DNA of 64,000 nt, from NCBI GenBank assembly GCA_041576815.1, contig JBFGKE010000016.1, positions 1 through 64,000 of the forward strand. Direction: 5' to 3'. This document shows, piece by piece, positions 33,311-42,106 of this stretch; positions within the stretch are counted from its first letter, which is position 1, and the number at the start of each line of letters is the position of its first letter. The stretch comes from SG8-38 sp041576815 (GTDB lineage: Bacteria > Myxococcota_A > Polyangia > Polyangiales > Houyiibacteriaceae). The translations under genes and the position numbers were made by a program. Under the pieces are notes generated by a model. That model was not told the DNA's origin and did no database searches. It saw only the letters and a program-made list of their open reading frames with translations.

Positions 33311-34957
33311 TCAAGCCGGGTCGACGATGTCCGCGGCTTCGTAGATGGTGCGCTCGAGCCTCTCCAGGTCAAAAGGCTTTTCAATTCGCAGGTTTGGAAC
33401 GCTTTGAAGGAAATCTCGAGCGCGCTGGGTGAAGGCCCCCCCCGTCATGAACACGATTCGATCGTGAACCGGCGTCGCCCTCTGGAGCGCAGCGCGGTAG
33501 ACGTCCATCCCCGTCATTTCGGGCATGATCAAATCGCACAGGATGACGTCGTAGCTATGCTCCGACATCAGCGCGACCGCCTCGCGCCCATCGTGTGCGG
33601 TCGTCACGTCGTGATCGACGAGGGCTTTTTCGATGAGCCGCGCGATCACCGGCTCGTCATCCACCACCAACACGGATAGCTTCCCCCGCACCGCGCGTCG
33701 TATCGCGCTCATCGACGGCGGCGGCACGGTGACGGGTCGCTGCGCGCGAGACGCTTTCGGCAGCACGACCCGCGCAACGGTCCCTTGACCGGGGTGGCTT
33801 TGAATCTCGATCGTCCCCTCGAGCGAGTGCACGATGCGGCGACAGATCGAGAGTCCAAGCCCGGTTCCACGCCCCGCCGGCTTCGTGGTCACGAACGGAT
33901 CGAAGATTCGCCGTAGCAGCTGAGGAGGTATCCCGGGTCCGGTGTCTTGGATCTCGACGCACAGCCGACCTCCCTCGGTGCTTCGTGCTCGGATCGTGAT
34001 CGTGTTCTGCGAGCGGTTGCCTGGCTCGATGGCCTGGGCCGCGTTCACGATGAGGTTGAGAAACACCTGGCCCGCACGGGTTCTCGAGCCGCGCACGTAA
34101 AGCCGCCCCTCCTCGTACTCTCGGACGACCGTCGCGCGGCGTTGGGTTTCGGGCCGAGCCATCCGAATCGCGGAGTCGAGCACCTGCTTGAGGTTGGCCG
34201 ACTCGACCTCGGCTCCGTCGCCTCCGTGAGAGAGCGCCGTAATTTCGTTGGAGATCGAGCGGATTCGCTCCGCGCCTTCGTAAGCTTCGCGGATTCGCTC
34301 CTCGGCCTCGGTCGATGTTGCCTCGATGCCGCTCTTGAGAGCTCGCAGATGATTCCAAACGAAGGTGAGCGGGTTCTTGATCTCGTGAATGATGCTTGCG
34401 GTCAGCGTGCCGATCGCCGACATGCGCTCCGCCAACAAAAGCCTCTGCTGCAGCTCGCGCTCGGCGGTCATGTCGACCACCGAAACGATCGCCCGTTCGA
34501 AGCGTCCCTCGTTCGATGCGACGAATCGCCAGTGAACCCTGACATCCCGCGACTCTCTCGCGCATGTCACGATCGCCGTCTCGAGATGCACGTCCTGCTC
34601 GCGTCGAAACGCCGCCATCAGCACGCGGAGAAAGTCCGCTTTCGATTCGGGCGTCAGTAGCTCGACCGAGCGCCGAATGCACTCCTCACGGCTCGCCGCG
34701 CCGGCCAGCGACACCGCGCCCGCGCTCACTCGGTGTACGCGCAGCCTGTCGAGACACTCGGTCAACGTGTCCGGGTCTCGACGCATCAATCGCTTGAGCT
34801 CGTCAGGGTCGCGACAGCCCTGCGCTTCGATCCAGTCGAGTGGACCTCGAAAATCGAGATCCCAGAGCGCGGCCGGAATCACCTCCCACACCCGATCGTC
34901 GAGACTGGGCGCTGCTTCCTTCGACTTGGAGATGAGGCCAACCATCGGCTCGTCCAC
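33311..34957 (-). CDS. Soluble PAS-type hybrid histidine kinase/response regulator
   Basis: A 548-residue signalling protein. It has an N-terminal PAS-like sensor (about 20-165), HisKA with IIHEIKNPL (His191), an ATPase domain (NLIVNAAQAI, DTGPGIPP, GRGTGLGLSI) and a C-terminal receiver with Asp475 in CDLIMPEMTG. There are no membrane helices, so it senses a cytoplasmic cue. It precedes the phosphatase-superfamily/GT4 run on the same strand and may be cotranscribed with it. Lacking its own output domain, it probably passes phosphate to an unlinked regulator. Confidence 0.93.
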   Translation of the reverse strand: MDEPMVGLISKSKEAAPSLDDRVWEVIPAALWDLDFRGPLDWIEAQGCRDPDELKRLMRRDPDTLTECLDRLRVHRVSAGAVSLAGAASREECIRRSVELLTPESKADFLRVLMAAFRREQDVHLETAIVTCARESRDVRVHWRFVASNEGRFERAIVSVVDMTAERELQQRLLLAERMSAIGTLTASIIHEIKNPLTFVWNHLRALKSGIEATSTEAEERIREAYEGAERIRSISNEITALSHGGDGAEVESANLKQVLDSAIRMARPETQRRATVVREYEEGRLYVRGSRTRAGQVFLNLIVNAAQAIEPGNRSQNTITIRARSTEGGRLCVEIQDTGPGIPPQLLRRIFDPFVTTKPAGRGTGLGLSICRRIVHSLEGTIEIQSHPGQGTVARVVLPKASRAQRPVTVPPPSMSAIRRAVRGKLSVLVVDDEPVIARLIEKALVDHDVTTAHDGREAVALMSEHSYDVILCDLIMPEMTGMDVYRAALQRATPVHDRIVFMTGGAFTQRARDFLQSVPNLRIEKPFDLERLERTIYEAADIVDPA

Positions 34958-35047
34958 ACGCGCCTTCGGATTGAAGACCGTCGAATCCTAGCGAACCGCG
35001 AGCGGCGCGCCCAGAAGCAGACAGATCGATGGTGCCAGCGGGCGAAT

Positions 35048-35797
35048 TCACCGGCCGTCGCCCTGCAGAGCCCGACGAGCCTCGCCAACGAGCGCTTCGA
35101 CCCGCGTGCGTGCGACTTGGGCCGCCCGCCGAGGATCAAGACCCGGCGCCAGCCGCTCCCCGACGTGGATGGCGATCCGCGTGCGCTCGCGCGAAGCGAC
35201 GTTGAAGAGATGACGCGCAAACGACTCGCTTCCGTAAGGCACCGCAGGCGAGTACGCGAGGCCGACGGGAACGATCGGGATGTCGAGCGAGCGAACCGCC
35301 GCGAACGCGCCGGGTTGGAACTCTTGCACGGAGTCACCCCCAAACGTGCCCCCTTCTGGAAAAGCGACGACCGTTCCGCCTTCCCGGAGGCGGCGACGGA
35401 TCTCGCGGAGCGCTTTGGCGCCGCTCCGCCGATCGTCGCGATCGACGAAGATCGTGTTGCCGTGCTTCGCCATCCTGCCGAGCAGCGGCCACTCGGCGAC
35501 GTCGTGCCGACTCACGATCGCGGCGTGAAACACCGATAGCATCACGCCGATGTCGAGGGCGCTTTGATGATTGGCGACGATCAGCGCTGGGCCTCTCTCG
35601 CGTGACCTCCCCACGACCGTCAGCCGTGCGCCCATGATCTCCAAAAGGCCGTTGCTCAGCCGCGATCGATAGCGGTCGAGTAGCTCCGCACGCTCCGATG
35701 TCGGCGTGACCGCGCGCCGTGTCTCATAGGCTGCCAAGATGCCCGCTGAGAAGGCAGCGAACCCGGCGGTCCGCAGAATCGCGCGAACTCGGCTCAA
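35048..35797 (-). CDS. PlsC-type acyltransferase, second copy
   Basis: About 249 residues from TTG 35797. It has one hydrophobic N-terminal helix (TAGFAAFSAGILAAY), the catalytic motif NHQSALD (NHx4D) and the FPEGGTFGG block, then IPIVPVGLAYSPAVPYG. It probably acylates lysophosphatidate or a related lysolipid at the inner membrane. The frame stays open to an ATG at 35920, but that would overlap the divergent yqgE coding region and add 41 residues of non-domain sequence. The internal start is therefore preferred, although its ribosome site is weak. Confidence 0.85.
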   Translation of the reverse strand: MSRVRAILRTAGFAAFSAGILAAYETRRAVTPTSERAELLDRYRSRLSNGLLEIMGARLTVVGRSRERGPALIVANHQSALDIGVMLSVFHAAIVSRHDVAEWPLLGRMAKHGNTIFVDRDDRRSGAKALREIRRRLREGGTVVAFPEGGTFGGDSVQEFQPGAFAAVRSLDIPIVPVGLAYSPAVPYGSESFARHLFNVASRERTRIAIHVGERLAPGLDPRRAAQVARTRVEALVGEARRALQGDGR

Positions 35798-35855
35798 TTC
35801 CGTCGCCCCGGATTTTGGGCTCGCGGGCCTCGTCGATTGGTGGCAATCTCGCGTC

Positions 35856-36428
35856 GTGGCGGCATCACTCGCACCGGGCTTCCTCGTCGCAGCACCTTCG
35901 ATGCGGTGCCCCTTCTTCAATCATACGCTGGTGCTGCTGATCGATCACACCGACGATGGCTCCTTCGGCTTCGTGATCAACCGGATGACCGACCTCCGCA
36001 TCGCCGACGTGTTCGATGAAGTCGGTGTGACAGGCGCAGCGACCGCAACCGTTCGTGCTCCGGTCATGCTCGGTGGTCCCGTGTCCCCGGAGTCGGGCTG
36101 GATCCTCTACGACCCCGAGGGAGTCCCTCGGCCGGCGAGCGGGCAGAGCCTGGCGGTCGGCGACCGCATCGCCTGCAGTGCGTCGGTGGAGCTCCTCGAG
36201 CGTCTCGCCAAGGGTGACGGACCCGACACCTGTGCGATGATGCTCGGCTACTCGGGCTGGGGGGCGGGTCAGCTCGAAAGTGAAATGAAGCAGGGCTCGT
36301 GGATTCCCGTGGACCTCGACTATGATTTGGTGTTCGAAACCCCGGTCGACAGCCGCTGGAAGGCCGCGCTCGCCGCGCTCGGCATCGATCCCGCGCGGGT
36401 CATCGACAACCAGATCGCAAGCGCCTGA
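35856..36428 (+). CDS. YqgE/AlgH family protein
   Basis: About 190 residues of the UPF0301/AlgH family, a conserved cytoplasmic protein of unclear biochemical role linked to alginate regulation in Pseudomonas. Family marks are SLAPGFLVAAPSM at the start, FNHTLVLLIDHTDDGSFGFV, LGGPVSPESGWILY and MLGYSGWGAGQLE. Start GTG 35856 places SLAPGFLVAAP within a few residues of the N-terminus, as in other members; the longer frame to 35739 overlaps the divergent acyltransferase. It ends 65 bases before bamD. Confidence 0.88.
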   Translation: MAASLAPGFLVAAPSMRCPFFNHTLVLLIDHTDDGSFGFVINRMTDLRIADVFDEVGVTGAATATVRAPVMLGGPVSPESGWILYDPEGVPRPASGQSLAVGDRIACSASVELLERLAKGDGPDTCAMMLGYSGWGAGQLESEMKQGSWIPVDLDYDLVFETPVDSRWKAALAALGIDPARVIDNQIASA

Positions 36429-36493
36429 GCGGTGCGTCCGCGACGCGCTGCCTTCGACTTGTTCGGCGGTCGGCCGAGCGCTACCTCAAGGCG

Positions 36494-37297
36494 ATGAACC
36501 GCGCGCTCGCTAGACGACTTGCGGCAGGGCTGCTCGCGTTCGCCGCAGCCTGCACGACCGGAAGCTCCGGCTCCTTGAGCAAGACCGGCAAGAGCAAGCT
36601 GAACCCCGCGGACGACGCGCGCACCGCCTACGAAAAGGCACTGCTCGATTTTCGGCGTGGCGACTGTCTCTCGGCCGAGCCGACTTTTCGCGACATTCGT
36701 CGGGAGTTTCCGTACAGCCGTTTCGCCGCGCTGGCTGAGCTGCGAATCGGGGATTGCCAGTTCAAGAACGAGGCATATCCCGAGGCGATTCAAACCTATC
36801 GCCAGTTCGTTCGCATCCGGCCGTCTCACAAAGAGATCCCGTATGCCCGATTTCGGATTGCCGAGGCCTTTTACAATCAGATCCCGGGGGGCTGGTTCAT
36901 GACGCCTCCGGCCCACGAGCGCGACCAAAGCGCAGCCCGGGATGCGCTGATTCAATTGCGCCGGTTCGTCGTCGACTACCCGGACGACCCGCGCGTCCCC
37001 GACGCCAACAAGCTCATGGAGAGGTGCATGAGCCTGCTTGCCGCCCACGAGCTCTACGTCGCACGCTTCTACCTCGAGCGGGATGCGTACCGGGGCGCGA
37101 TCTCGCGACTCAAGGGGCTGCTCGCCGCCTACCCGGGAAGCGGCGTCGAGCCCGAGGCGCTGCTGTTGCTGGGGCAGATCTACCTGAAGACCGAAGAGGT
37201 CGAAGCCGCCAGGGACGCGCTGAGTGAGGTCGTTCAGCGCTTTCCAGACACCGGCGAGGCGCGGCGGGCGCGGACGATCCTCGGCAAGCTCGGCTGA
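36494..37297 (+). CDS. bamD: Outer-membrane assembly lipoprotein BamD
   Basis: A 267-residue lipoprotein (lipobox AAAC, Cys20) made of TPR-like helical pairs. Key BamD features are AYEKALLDFRRGDCLSAEPT, FPYSRFAALAELRIGDCQF, AIQTYRQFVRIRPSHKEIPY and ARFRIAEAFYNQI. It forms part of the BAM complex that inserts beta-barrel proteins into the outer membrane, on the periplasmic side. The length is normal. It is followed by a separate TPR gene; other bam genes are not in the window. Confidence 0.93.
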   Translation: MNRALARRLAAGLLAFAAACTTGSSGSLSKTGKSKLNPADDARTAYEKALLDFRRGDCLSAEPTFRDIRREFPYSRFAALAELRIGDCQFKNEAYPEAIQTYRQFVRIRPSHKEIPYARFRIAEAFYNQIPGGWFMTPPAHERDQSAARDALIQLRRFVVDYPDDPRVPDANKLMERCMSLLAAHELYVARFYLERDAYRGAISRLKGLLAAYPGSGVEPEALLLLGQIYLKTEEVEAARDALSEVVQRFPDTGEARRARTILGKLG

Positions 37298-37351
37298 GAA
37301 CGTCCCGCGGATTTCTGGCCACGAACGGGGGCGATCGATATTTTCCTGCCC

Positions 37352-38059
37352 ATGGCTCCCTGGGCCCAACAGATCCTCGATGCGGCCAACGAGCACTACG
37401 ACCGTGCAGAATACGCGCTCGCCCAGCCCTATTACGAGAAGCTCGTGCAGCAGGGGCTACGCTATCCCGACGTCTTCAATCAACTGGGTGTGATCTACCA
37501 TCTGGGAGGCCGGCTTCCCGAGGCCCGCTGGTGCTTTCAGCAGGCGTTGGAGGTCAACTCCGGATACCTCGAGGCAGCGCTCAACCTGACCGTGACCTGC
37601 AACGAGCTCGGCGAGTACGGGTCCGGGCTCCGCACCCTCGAGCGCGCCCAGCGCCGCTCGGACTCTTCCAACGATGCCTTCCGTCGTGGCAAAGTCGCGA
37701 ATCTGCACCGGGCACTGGCTCGTGCATACCTCGACCTGGATCGGCCGGAGGACGCGATGCACGAATATGGGCGCGCGCTTCGACTTTGTCCGGGCTTCCA
37801 CGACATTCGATTGGAGCTCGCGAAGCTGCTGCGGCTTCGGGGCAATGGTCGCGGGGCGCGCGAGGAGCTGTCTCTGGTGCTCCAGCTCGACCCAGACCAT
37901 CACGATGCCCGTGCGCTCCTCGGTGTCATCGAGATCGAGACGGGAGACCGCACGCAAGGCATCGAGCATCTGAAGGCCGTCGTAGGGCAGTGTGCGGACC
38001 ATCCGGTGGCCCGCGCGTACCTCGACGAAGCCGGCCCCGATTACCAGCGCGCCTCCTGA
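37352..38059 (+). CDS. Tetratricopeptide-repeat protein
   Basis: A 235-residue protein made almost wholly of TPR helices, about five or six repeats (YALAQPYYEKLVQQG, PEARWCFQQALEVNSGYLEA, LHRALARAYLDLDRPEDAMH, HHDARALLGVIEIETGD). It has no signal peptide or membrane segment, so it is probably a cytoplasmic adaptor or scaffold. It lies 54 bases after bamD and 47 before the multi-receiver gene. Partners are unknown. Confidence 0.85.
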   Translation: MAPWAQQILDAANEHYDRAEYALAQPYYEKLVQQGLRYPDVFNQLGVIYHLGGRLPEARWCFQQALEVNSGYLEAALNLTVTCNELGEYGSGLRTLERAQRRSDSSNDAFRRGKVANLHRALARAYLDLDRPEDAMHEYGRALRLCPGFHDIRLELAKLLRLRGNGRGAREELSLVLQLDPDHHDARALLGVIEIETGDRTQGIEHLKAVVGQCADHPVARAYLDEAGPDYQRAS

Positions 38060-38106
38060 CGAGGCCGTTTTGTGACCGCATCAAACGGTGCCACACTATC
38101 GGGAAC

Positions 38107-40140
38107 GTGCCGCCCACCGTCCTCCTGCTCGACGATGACAGCCACTTCCGCTCCGCCGTCACCCCCGCGCTCGAAGCGCAGGGTTTGCGTGTTCTGAGCG
38201 CGTCCAAGGGCAGCGTCGCTCGCGCGATGCTCGAGGAGGAAGAGCCTTCGGTGCTCGTCGTGGACGGCCTGTTGCCAGACGTCAACGGCATCGACTGGAT
38301 CGAGGCGCTTCGGGCCGACGGCTTCAGCACGCCGATCATCTTCGTGTCGGCGTTTTACCGGGACTTGAACACGTTCAAGCACCTCACGCGTGACCTCGAC
38401 GTGATGAAAGTATTTCACAAGCCGGTGAGCGTCGATCGATTCGCGCGCGAGGTGGCCAACGTCGTTCCCGAGCCGATCAGCCTGGTCCCGGCCACCCATC
38501 GGCCGAGCCAAGACGCTGCCGACCGGGTGTTGTTCCCCGAGGAGGCGTCCGAGCCCGGCCTCGATCCGGAAAAAGCCAAGCAGGCCTATACGCGCCTTCT
38601 TCCGATCGTCGCGGACAACCTCACCGGTGCCATTCGGAAAGTGCACGCCGACGTCGGGCGTACCAGCATCGTCGCCGAGGCTCTTCGACAGGCCCACGAG
38701 CTGCACGGCGCCGCGGACTCGCATGGCTTCCAGGACATCTCGGACGCGGCAAGTCGCATCGAAGGTCAGCTGCGCGAGCTCCAAAAATCGGGGCGTCTCG
38801 ACTGGGCCACGATGTTCGAGTCGATCGACGAGGTCCGCAATCACGCGGCCGCTGCCGTCGGTCACGAAACGGCCGTTCCGTCGATTGCCGCCACGCCATC
38901 GGTCACGCCCGCGGCGTCCTTCTTTCTTCAAAGACCGATTCCTCAGGACTTCGTTCCCACCGTTTTGGTGCTCGAGGACGACGCTGCGATGATCGCCTAC
39001 CTGCGGTCCGCCTTCGACGAGGTCCTCGTCCACATTCGACCCGTCACCACGGTAGAGGAGGCGCTCAAAGTGGCGGGGCGCAGCCCGCCGACAGTCGCTT
39101 TGGTGGGCTGGCCCCTCGACGATCGCGATGCGCTTCCCCGGTTCGTGCAGATGTTCCGCAGCCTGCAGGGATGCGCCGAGGTGCCCCTCATCCTCCTTTC
39201 GGTCGACGAGGATCCGCATACCCGCGCTCTCGCTGCACAACTCGGTTTCGACGTGTTCCTGGCCCATCCAGTCGAGCTCGTGCGTCTGCACCACGCCGTG
39301 GCGACGGCGGTGGAACGCGCGATGACCCCACGACCGAAAGTCGCAGTGCTTCGCGATCCCGAAGCTGCGCGGCTGATCGAAGAGGCTGGGATCGAGTGCT
39401 ACCTCTACCTGAGCTTGGAAGAGCTTCTGCGCGAGCTCGACGTCCAGTGTCCTGATGCCGTCCTGCTGGGCTCGGGCGTCACGGGCAAACAAGTGCCGGC
39501 AATCGTTCGGATGTCCGCATGGGATTCGGATTTCGCCCTGTTCTGCTTCGATGATTCCCCGATTTCGGATGCCAACGCGGTTAGCGAGCGCCTCGGCCGC
39601 GATTCGGGATGGTTGGTGCAGCTCCATCGCGAAGCCGAACGCATGGCCCGGCTTCGCCGTCAGCAGCTCCGCTGCGGCCAGACGGGGTTGCTGGCACAGC
39701 GTGCCGGGGTTGCGGCGCTCGAGGCAGGGCTTTCCTCGGCTCAGCGCCACGGCCGGACGTATTCGATCGGCCTGCTTCGCGCGACCGATCTCGACGGCCT
39801 CGACCACATGCGAGCGCGCTGGTTGCGAACCCACTTCGGACGGTTGATTCAAGGTCGGTTTCGTCGCGAGGACATTCGTGCACGTTGGGACGACGACACC
39901 TTCGCGGTCGGCTTCGAAGGTTCCAGCGCGCGGGCAATCGTCGAAGTCGTGCGAAGGCTTCAAGAGCACCTCGACATGCAGCGACGACGGCATCCCGAGG
40001 AGCTCGGGTTTCTGCACGTGGCCGTCGGGCTCGCGTCTTACCCCCTCGATGGCGACACGACGCGATCGTTGATTTTGGCGGCGCACGACCGGCTCGAGAC
40101 CGCGGTCGAGCGGGGCTCCGACGCCTTGGTTTGGCGGTAG
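38107..40140 (+). CDS. Multi-receiver, Hpt-like signalling protein with degenerate GGDEF domain
   Basis: A 677-residue soluble protein. Domain 1 is a receiver with likely phospho-acceptor Asp53 (VVDGLLPDVNG) and Lys105. A helical Hpt-like module around 155-245 carries HELHGAADSHG with His197. Domain 3 (about 284-405) is receiver-like, but the acceptor position reads LVGWPL, without Asp. A third receiver-like stretch covers about 410-505. The C-terminal domain has GGDEF layout, but the signature reads DDDTF at 595-599, so cyclase activity is unlikely. Start is GTG 38107; the longer frame upstream shadows the TPR gene. It is likely a phosphorelay hub or c-di-GMP-linked scaffold. Confidence 0.85.
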   Translation: MPPTVLLLDDDSHFRSAVTPALEAQGLRVLSASKGSVARAMLEEEEPSVLVVDGLLPDVNGIDWIEALRADGFSTPIIFVSAFYRDLNTFKHLTRDLDVMKVFHKPVSVDRFAREVANVVPEPISLVPATHRPSQDAADRVLFPEEASEPGLDPEKAKQAYTRLLPIVADNLTGAIRKVHADVGRTSIVAEALRQAHELHGAADSHGFQDISDAASRIEGQLRELQKSGRLDWATMFESIDEVRNHAAAAVGHETAVPSIAATPSVTPAASFFLQRPIPQDFVPTVLVLEDDAAMIAYLRSAFDEVLVHIRPVTTVEEALKVAGRSPPTVALVGWPLDDRDALPRFVQMFRSLQGCAEVPLILLSVDEDPHTRALAAQLGFDVFLAHPVELVRLHHAVATAVERAMTPRPKVAVLRDPEAARLIEEAGIECYLYLSLEELLRELDVQCPDAVLLGSGVTGKQVPAIVRMSAWDSDFALFCFDDSPISDANAVSERLGRDSGWLVQLHREAERMARLRRQQLRCGQTGLLAQRAGVAALEAGLSSAQRHGRTYSIGLLRATDLDGLDHMRARWLRTHFGRLIQGRFRREDIRARWDDDTFAVGFEGSSARAIVEVVRRLQEHLDMQRRRHPEELGFLHVAVGLASYPLDGDTTRSLILAAHDRLETAVERGSDALVWR

Positions 40141-40154
40141 CATTGCGCTAGACT
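40126..40154 (+). promoter_or_regulatory. Candidate promoter of phoH
   Basis: TTGGTT, a 17-base spacer and TAGACT lie across the end of the GGDEF-like gene; the same -10 hexamer occurs in the rplU candidate promoter. A start near 40161 would place the TTG codon about 12 bases downstream. Confidence 0.3.
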
Positions 40155-40172
40155 CCGATTATCGAATCGACT

Positions 40173-41165
40173 TTGCAGCGCGGCCCCGCCGAGGCCGATG
40201 TAGCCGCCGACATCGAAGTCGCCGATCCCGGGCTTTTGCTGAAGCTCACCGGGCCGGGCGGCGCCAACCTGCGCGTGCTCGAGGCCGAGCTCGGCGTGTC
40301 GATGGGCCTTCGGGGGTCGACGATTCACATTCAGGGCCCGAACCGGGACGTCGAGCTCGTCGAGCGGGTGCTGCACGAGCTGATCGATGCGCTGCAGCTC
40401 CGAGAGCTGAGCGCGGTGGAGATGGCCCGCGCTGCCAGAACCCTTCGCGCTCATCCCCAGATGCGTCTGCGAGCTCTCCTGGACGACGTGGTTCTGACGA
40501 CCTCCAACCGTCGCATCGTCTCACCCAAGGGCGTGACGCAGCAGGCCTACGTCCATGCGATTCGTACCCACGACATCGCGTTTGGCATCGGTCCTGCGGG
40601 CACGGGCAAGACCTACCTCGCCATGGCGATGGCGATTCGCGCCCTCCAGGAGCGGGAGGTCAAGCGCATCATTCTCACGCGGCCTGCCGTCGAAGCGGGC
40701 GAGCGGCTCGGCTTCCTGCCAGGGGACCTCGCAGAAAAGATCAACCCCTATCTCCGCCCGCTCTACGACGCGCTTCACGACATGATGGACCCGGGGCGGA
40801 TCGCCGCCCTCATCGAGCGAGGCACGATCGAGGTCGCGCCGCTGGCCTTCATGCGTGGTCGAACGCTCAACGACAGCTTCGTCGTGCTCGATGAAGCGCA
40901 GAACACCACGCGCGAGCAAATGAAGATGTTTCTGACGCGCCTCGGCTTCGACTCGAAGACGGTCATCACCGGCGACGTCACGCAGGTCGATCTCCCCGGA
41001 GGCGCACGAAGCGGGTTGCGCCACGCGGAGCGCGTGTTGTCGGGCATCGACGGCATCGAGTTCATCTACTTCTCGCACGCGGATGTCGTTCGGCATCCGC
41101 TGGTTCAGCAGATCGTTCAAGCCTACGACGTACACGAATCCGACCCTTCTGGCGGTGACATCTAA
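40173..41165 (+). CDS. phoH: PhoH-family ATPase
   Basis: A 330-residue cytoplasmic ATPase of the PhoH/YbeZ family, linked to RNA metabolism and often paired with YbeY. An N-terminal KH-like region (DPGLLLKLTGPGGANLRVLE) precedes the ATPase. Walker A is GPAGTGKT at 140-147 and Walker B is FVVLDEAQNT with Asp240/Glu241. Start is TTG 40173, with no good ribosome site and a candidate promoter just upstream. No ybeY follows; the next gene is cysteine synthase. Family assignment is firm. Confidence 0.92.
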   Translation: MQRGPAEADVAADIEVADPGLLLKLTGPGGANLRVLEAELGVSMGLRGSTIHIQGPNRDVELVERVLHELIDALQLRELSAVEMARAARTLRAHPQMRLRALLDDVVLTTSNRRIVSPKGVTQQAYVHAIRTHDIAFGIGPAGTGKTYLAMAMAIRALQEREVKRIILTRPAVEAGERLGFLPGDLAEKINPYLRPLYDALHDMMDPGRIAALIERGTIEVAPLAFMRGRTLNDSFVVLDEAQNTTREQMKMFLTRLGFDSKTVITGDVTQVDLPGGARSGLRHAERVLSGIDGIEFIYFSHADVVRHPLVQQIVQAYDVHESDPSGGDI

Positions 41166-41182
41166 GCGCTCCCTGGTATGCT
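41155..41182 (+). promoter_or_regulatory. Candidate promoter of cysM, giving a near-leaderless mRNA
   Basis: GTGACA (41155-41160, five of six matches to TTGACA), a 16-base spacer and TATGCT (41177-41182). A start near 41189 would leave only a few bases before the ATG at 41192, and no Shine-Dalgarno is present. The -35 hexamer lies in the last codons of phoH. Confidence 0.35.
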
Positions 41183-41191
41183 AGCCGCCAC

Positions 41192-42100
41192 ATGAACGAC
41201 GGAATCTACGACGGGGCGCTCGACTTGATCGGCAACACGCCTTTGGTGAGGCTCCCGCGGATCAGCGGCGACAAGGGTGCCGAGATTTGCGGGAAGCTCG
41301 AGTCGAACAACATCGCCGGCTCGGTCAAAGACCGGCCCGCCCTCGCGATGGTTCTGGCCGCAGAGGCATCGGGCGAGCTCTCGCCAGGGTCGACGATCGT
41401 CGAGGCCACGAGCGGCAATACCGGAATCAGCTTGGCGATGATCTGTGCCGTACGCGGCTACCGCTGCGTCATCGTGATGCCCGAGGACATGAGCGAGGCC
41501 CGCCGTCACCTGTTGAAGTCGTACGGCGCCGAAGTGGTGCTCACGGGAGCCGAGGATGGAATGGCCGGCGCGGTCGAGCAGGCCGAGCGAATCTTGAAGA
41601 CGACGTCCGGGGCGATGATGTGCGGTCAGTTCGAAAACCCCGCGAACCCGGACATCCATGCAAAAACGACCGCCGAGGAGATCTGGGAAGCGACCGGCGG
41701 CGAAGTCGATGCATTCGTCGCGGGCGTCGGCACCGGCGGAACGATCACCGGAGTGGGGCGGGTCTTCAAGAAGCGCAGGCCGGACATTCGGATCATCGCA
41801 GTCGAGCCTCGAGCGAGCGCCGTTCTGTCCGGCGGCAAGCCCGGTCTTCACGGCATTCAGGGCCTCGGCGCGGGCTTCATCCCCGCGGTGCTCGACACCG
41901 ACCTCGTCGACGAGGTGATCACGGTGACCGACCTGGCCGCAGAGAGGATGACCAAGCGCCTCGCGCGTGAGGAAGGGCTGCTTCTCGGGCCGTCCGCCGG
42001 TGCGAACGTTCACGCCGCGCTCGAAGTGTCGCGCCGAATGAAGCCGGGACAGCGGGTGGTGACGATTCTTTGCGACGGCGGCGAACGCTACCTCTGTTGA
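41192..42100 (+). CDS. cysM: Cysteine synthase, CysM/CysK type
   Basis: A 302-residue PLP enzyme that joins O-acetylserine and sulfide (or thiosulfate) to make cysteine. The PLP lysine is Lys46 in NIAGSVKDRPAL; TSGNTGISLAM is the substrate loop and GVGTGGTITGVGR the phosphate-binding loop. GTKPEAx-type features of cystathionine beta-synthase are absent. NPANPDIHAKTTAEEIW is shared by CysK and CysM; I favour CysM on length and overall pattern but cannot exclude CysK. No cysE or regulator is adjacent. Confidence 0.9.
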   Translation: MNDGIYDGALDLIGNTPLVRLPRISGDKGAEICGKLESNNIAGSVKDRPALAMVLAAEASGELSPGSTIVEATSGNTGISLAMICAVRGYRCVIVMPEDMSEARRHLLKSYGAEVVLTGAEDGMAGAVEQAERILKTTSGAMMCGQFENPANPDIHAKTTAEEIWEATGGEVDAFVAGVGTGGTITGVGRVFKKRRPDIRIIAVEPRASAVLSGGKPGLHGIQGLGAGFIPAVLDTDLVDEVITVTDLAAERMTKRLAREEGLLLGPSAGANVHAALEVSRRMKPGQRVVTILCDGGERYLC

Positions 42101-42106
42101 CCGGGC

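Noticed and set aside
38041..40143. 700-residue minus-strand open frame
   Set aside because: It lies wholly opposite the multi-receiver gene, has no recognisable domain and would ignore clear receiver motifs on the plus strand.
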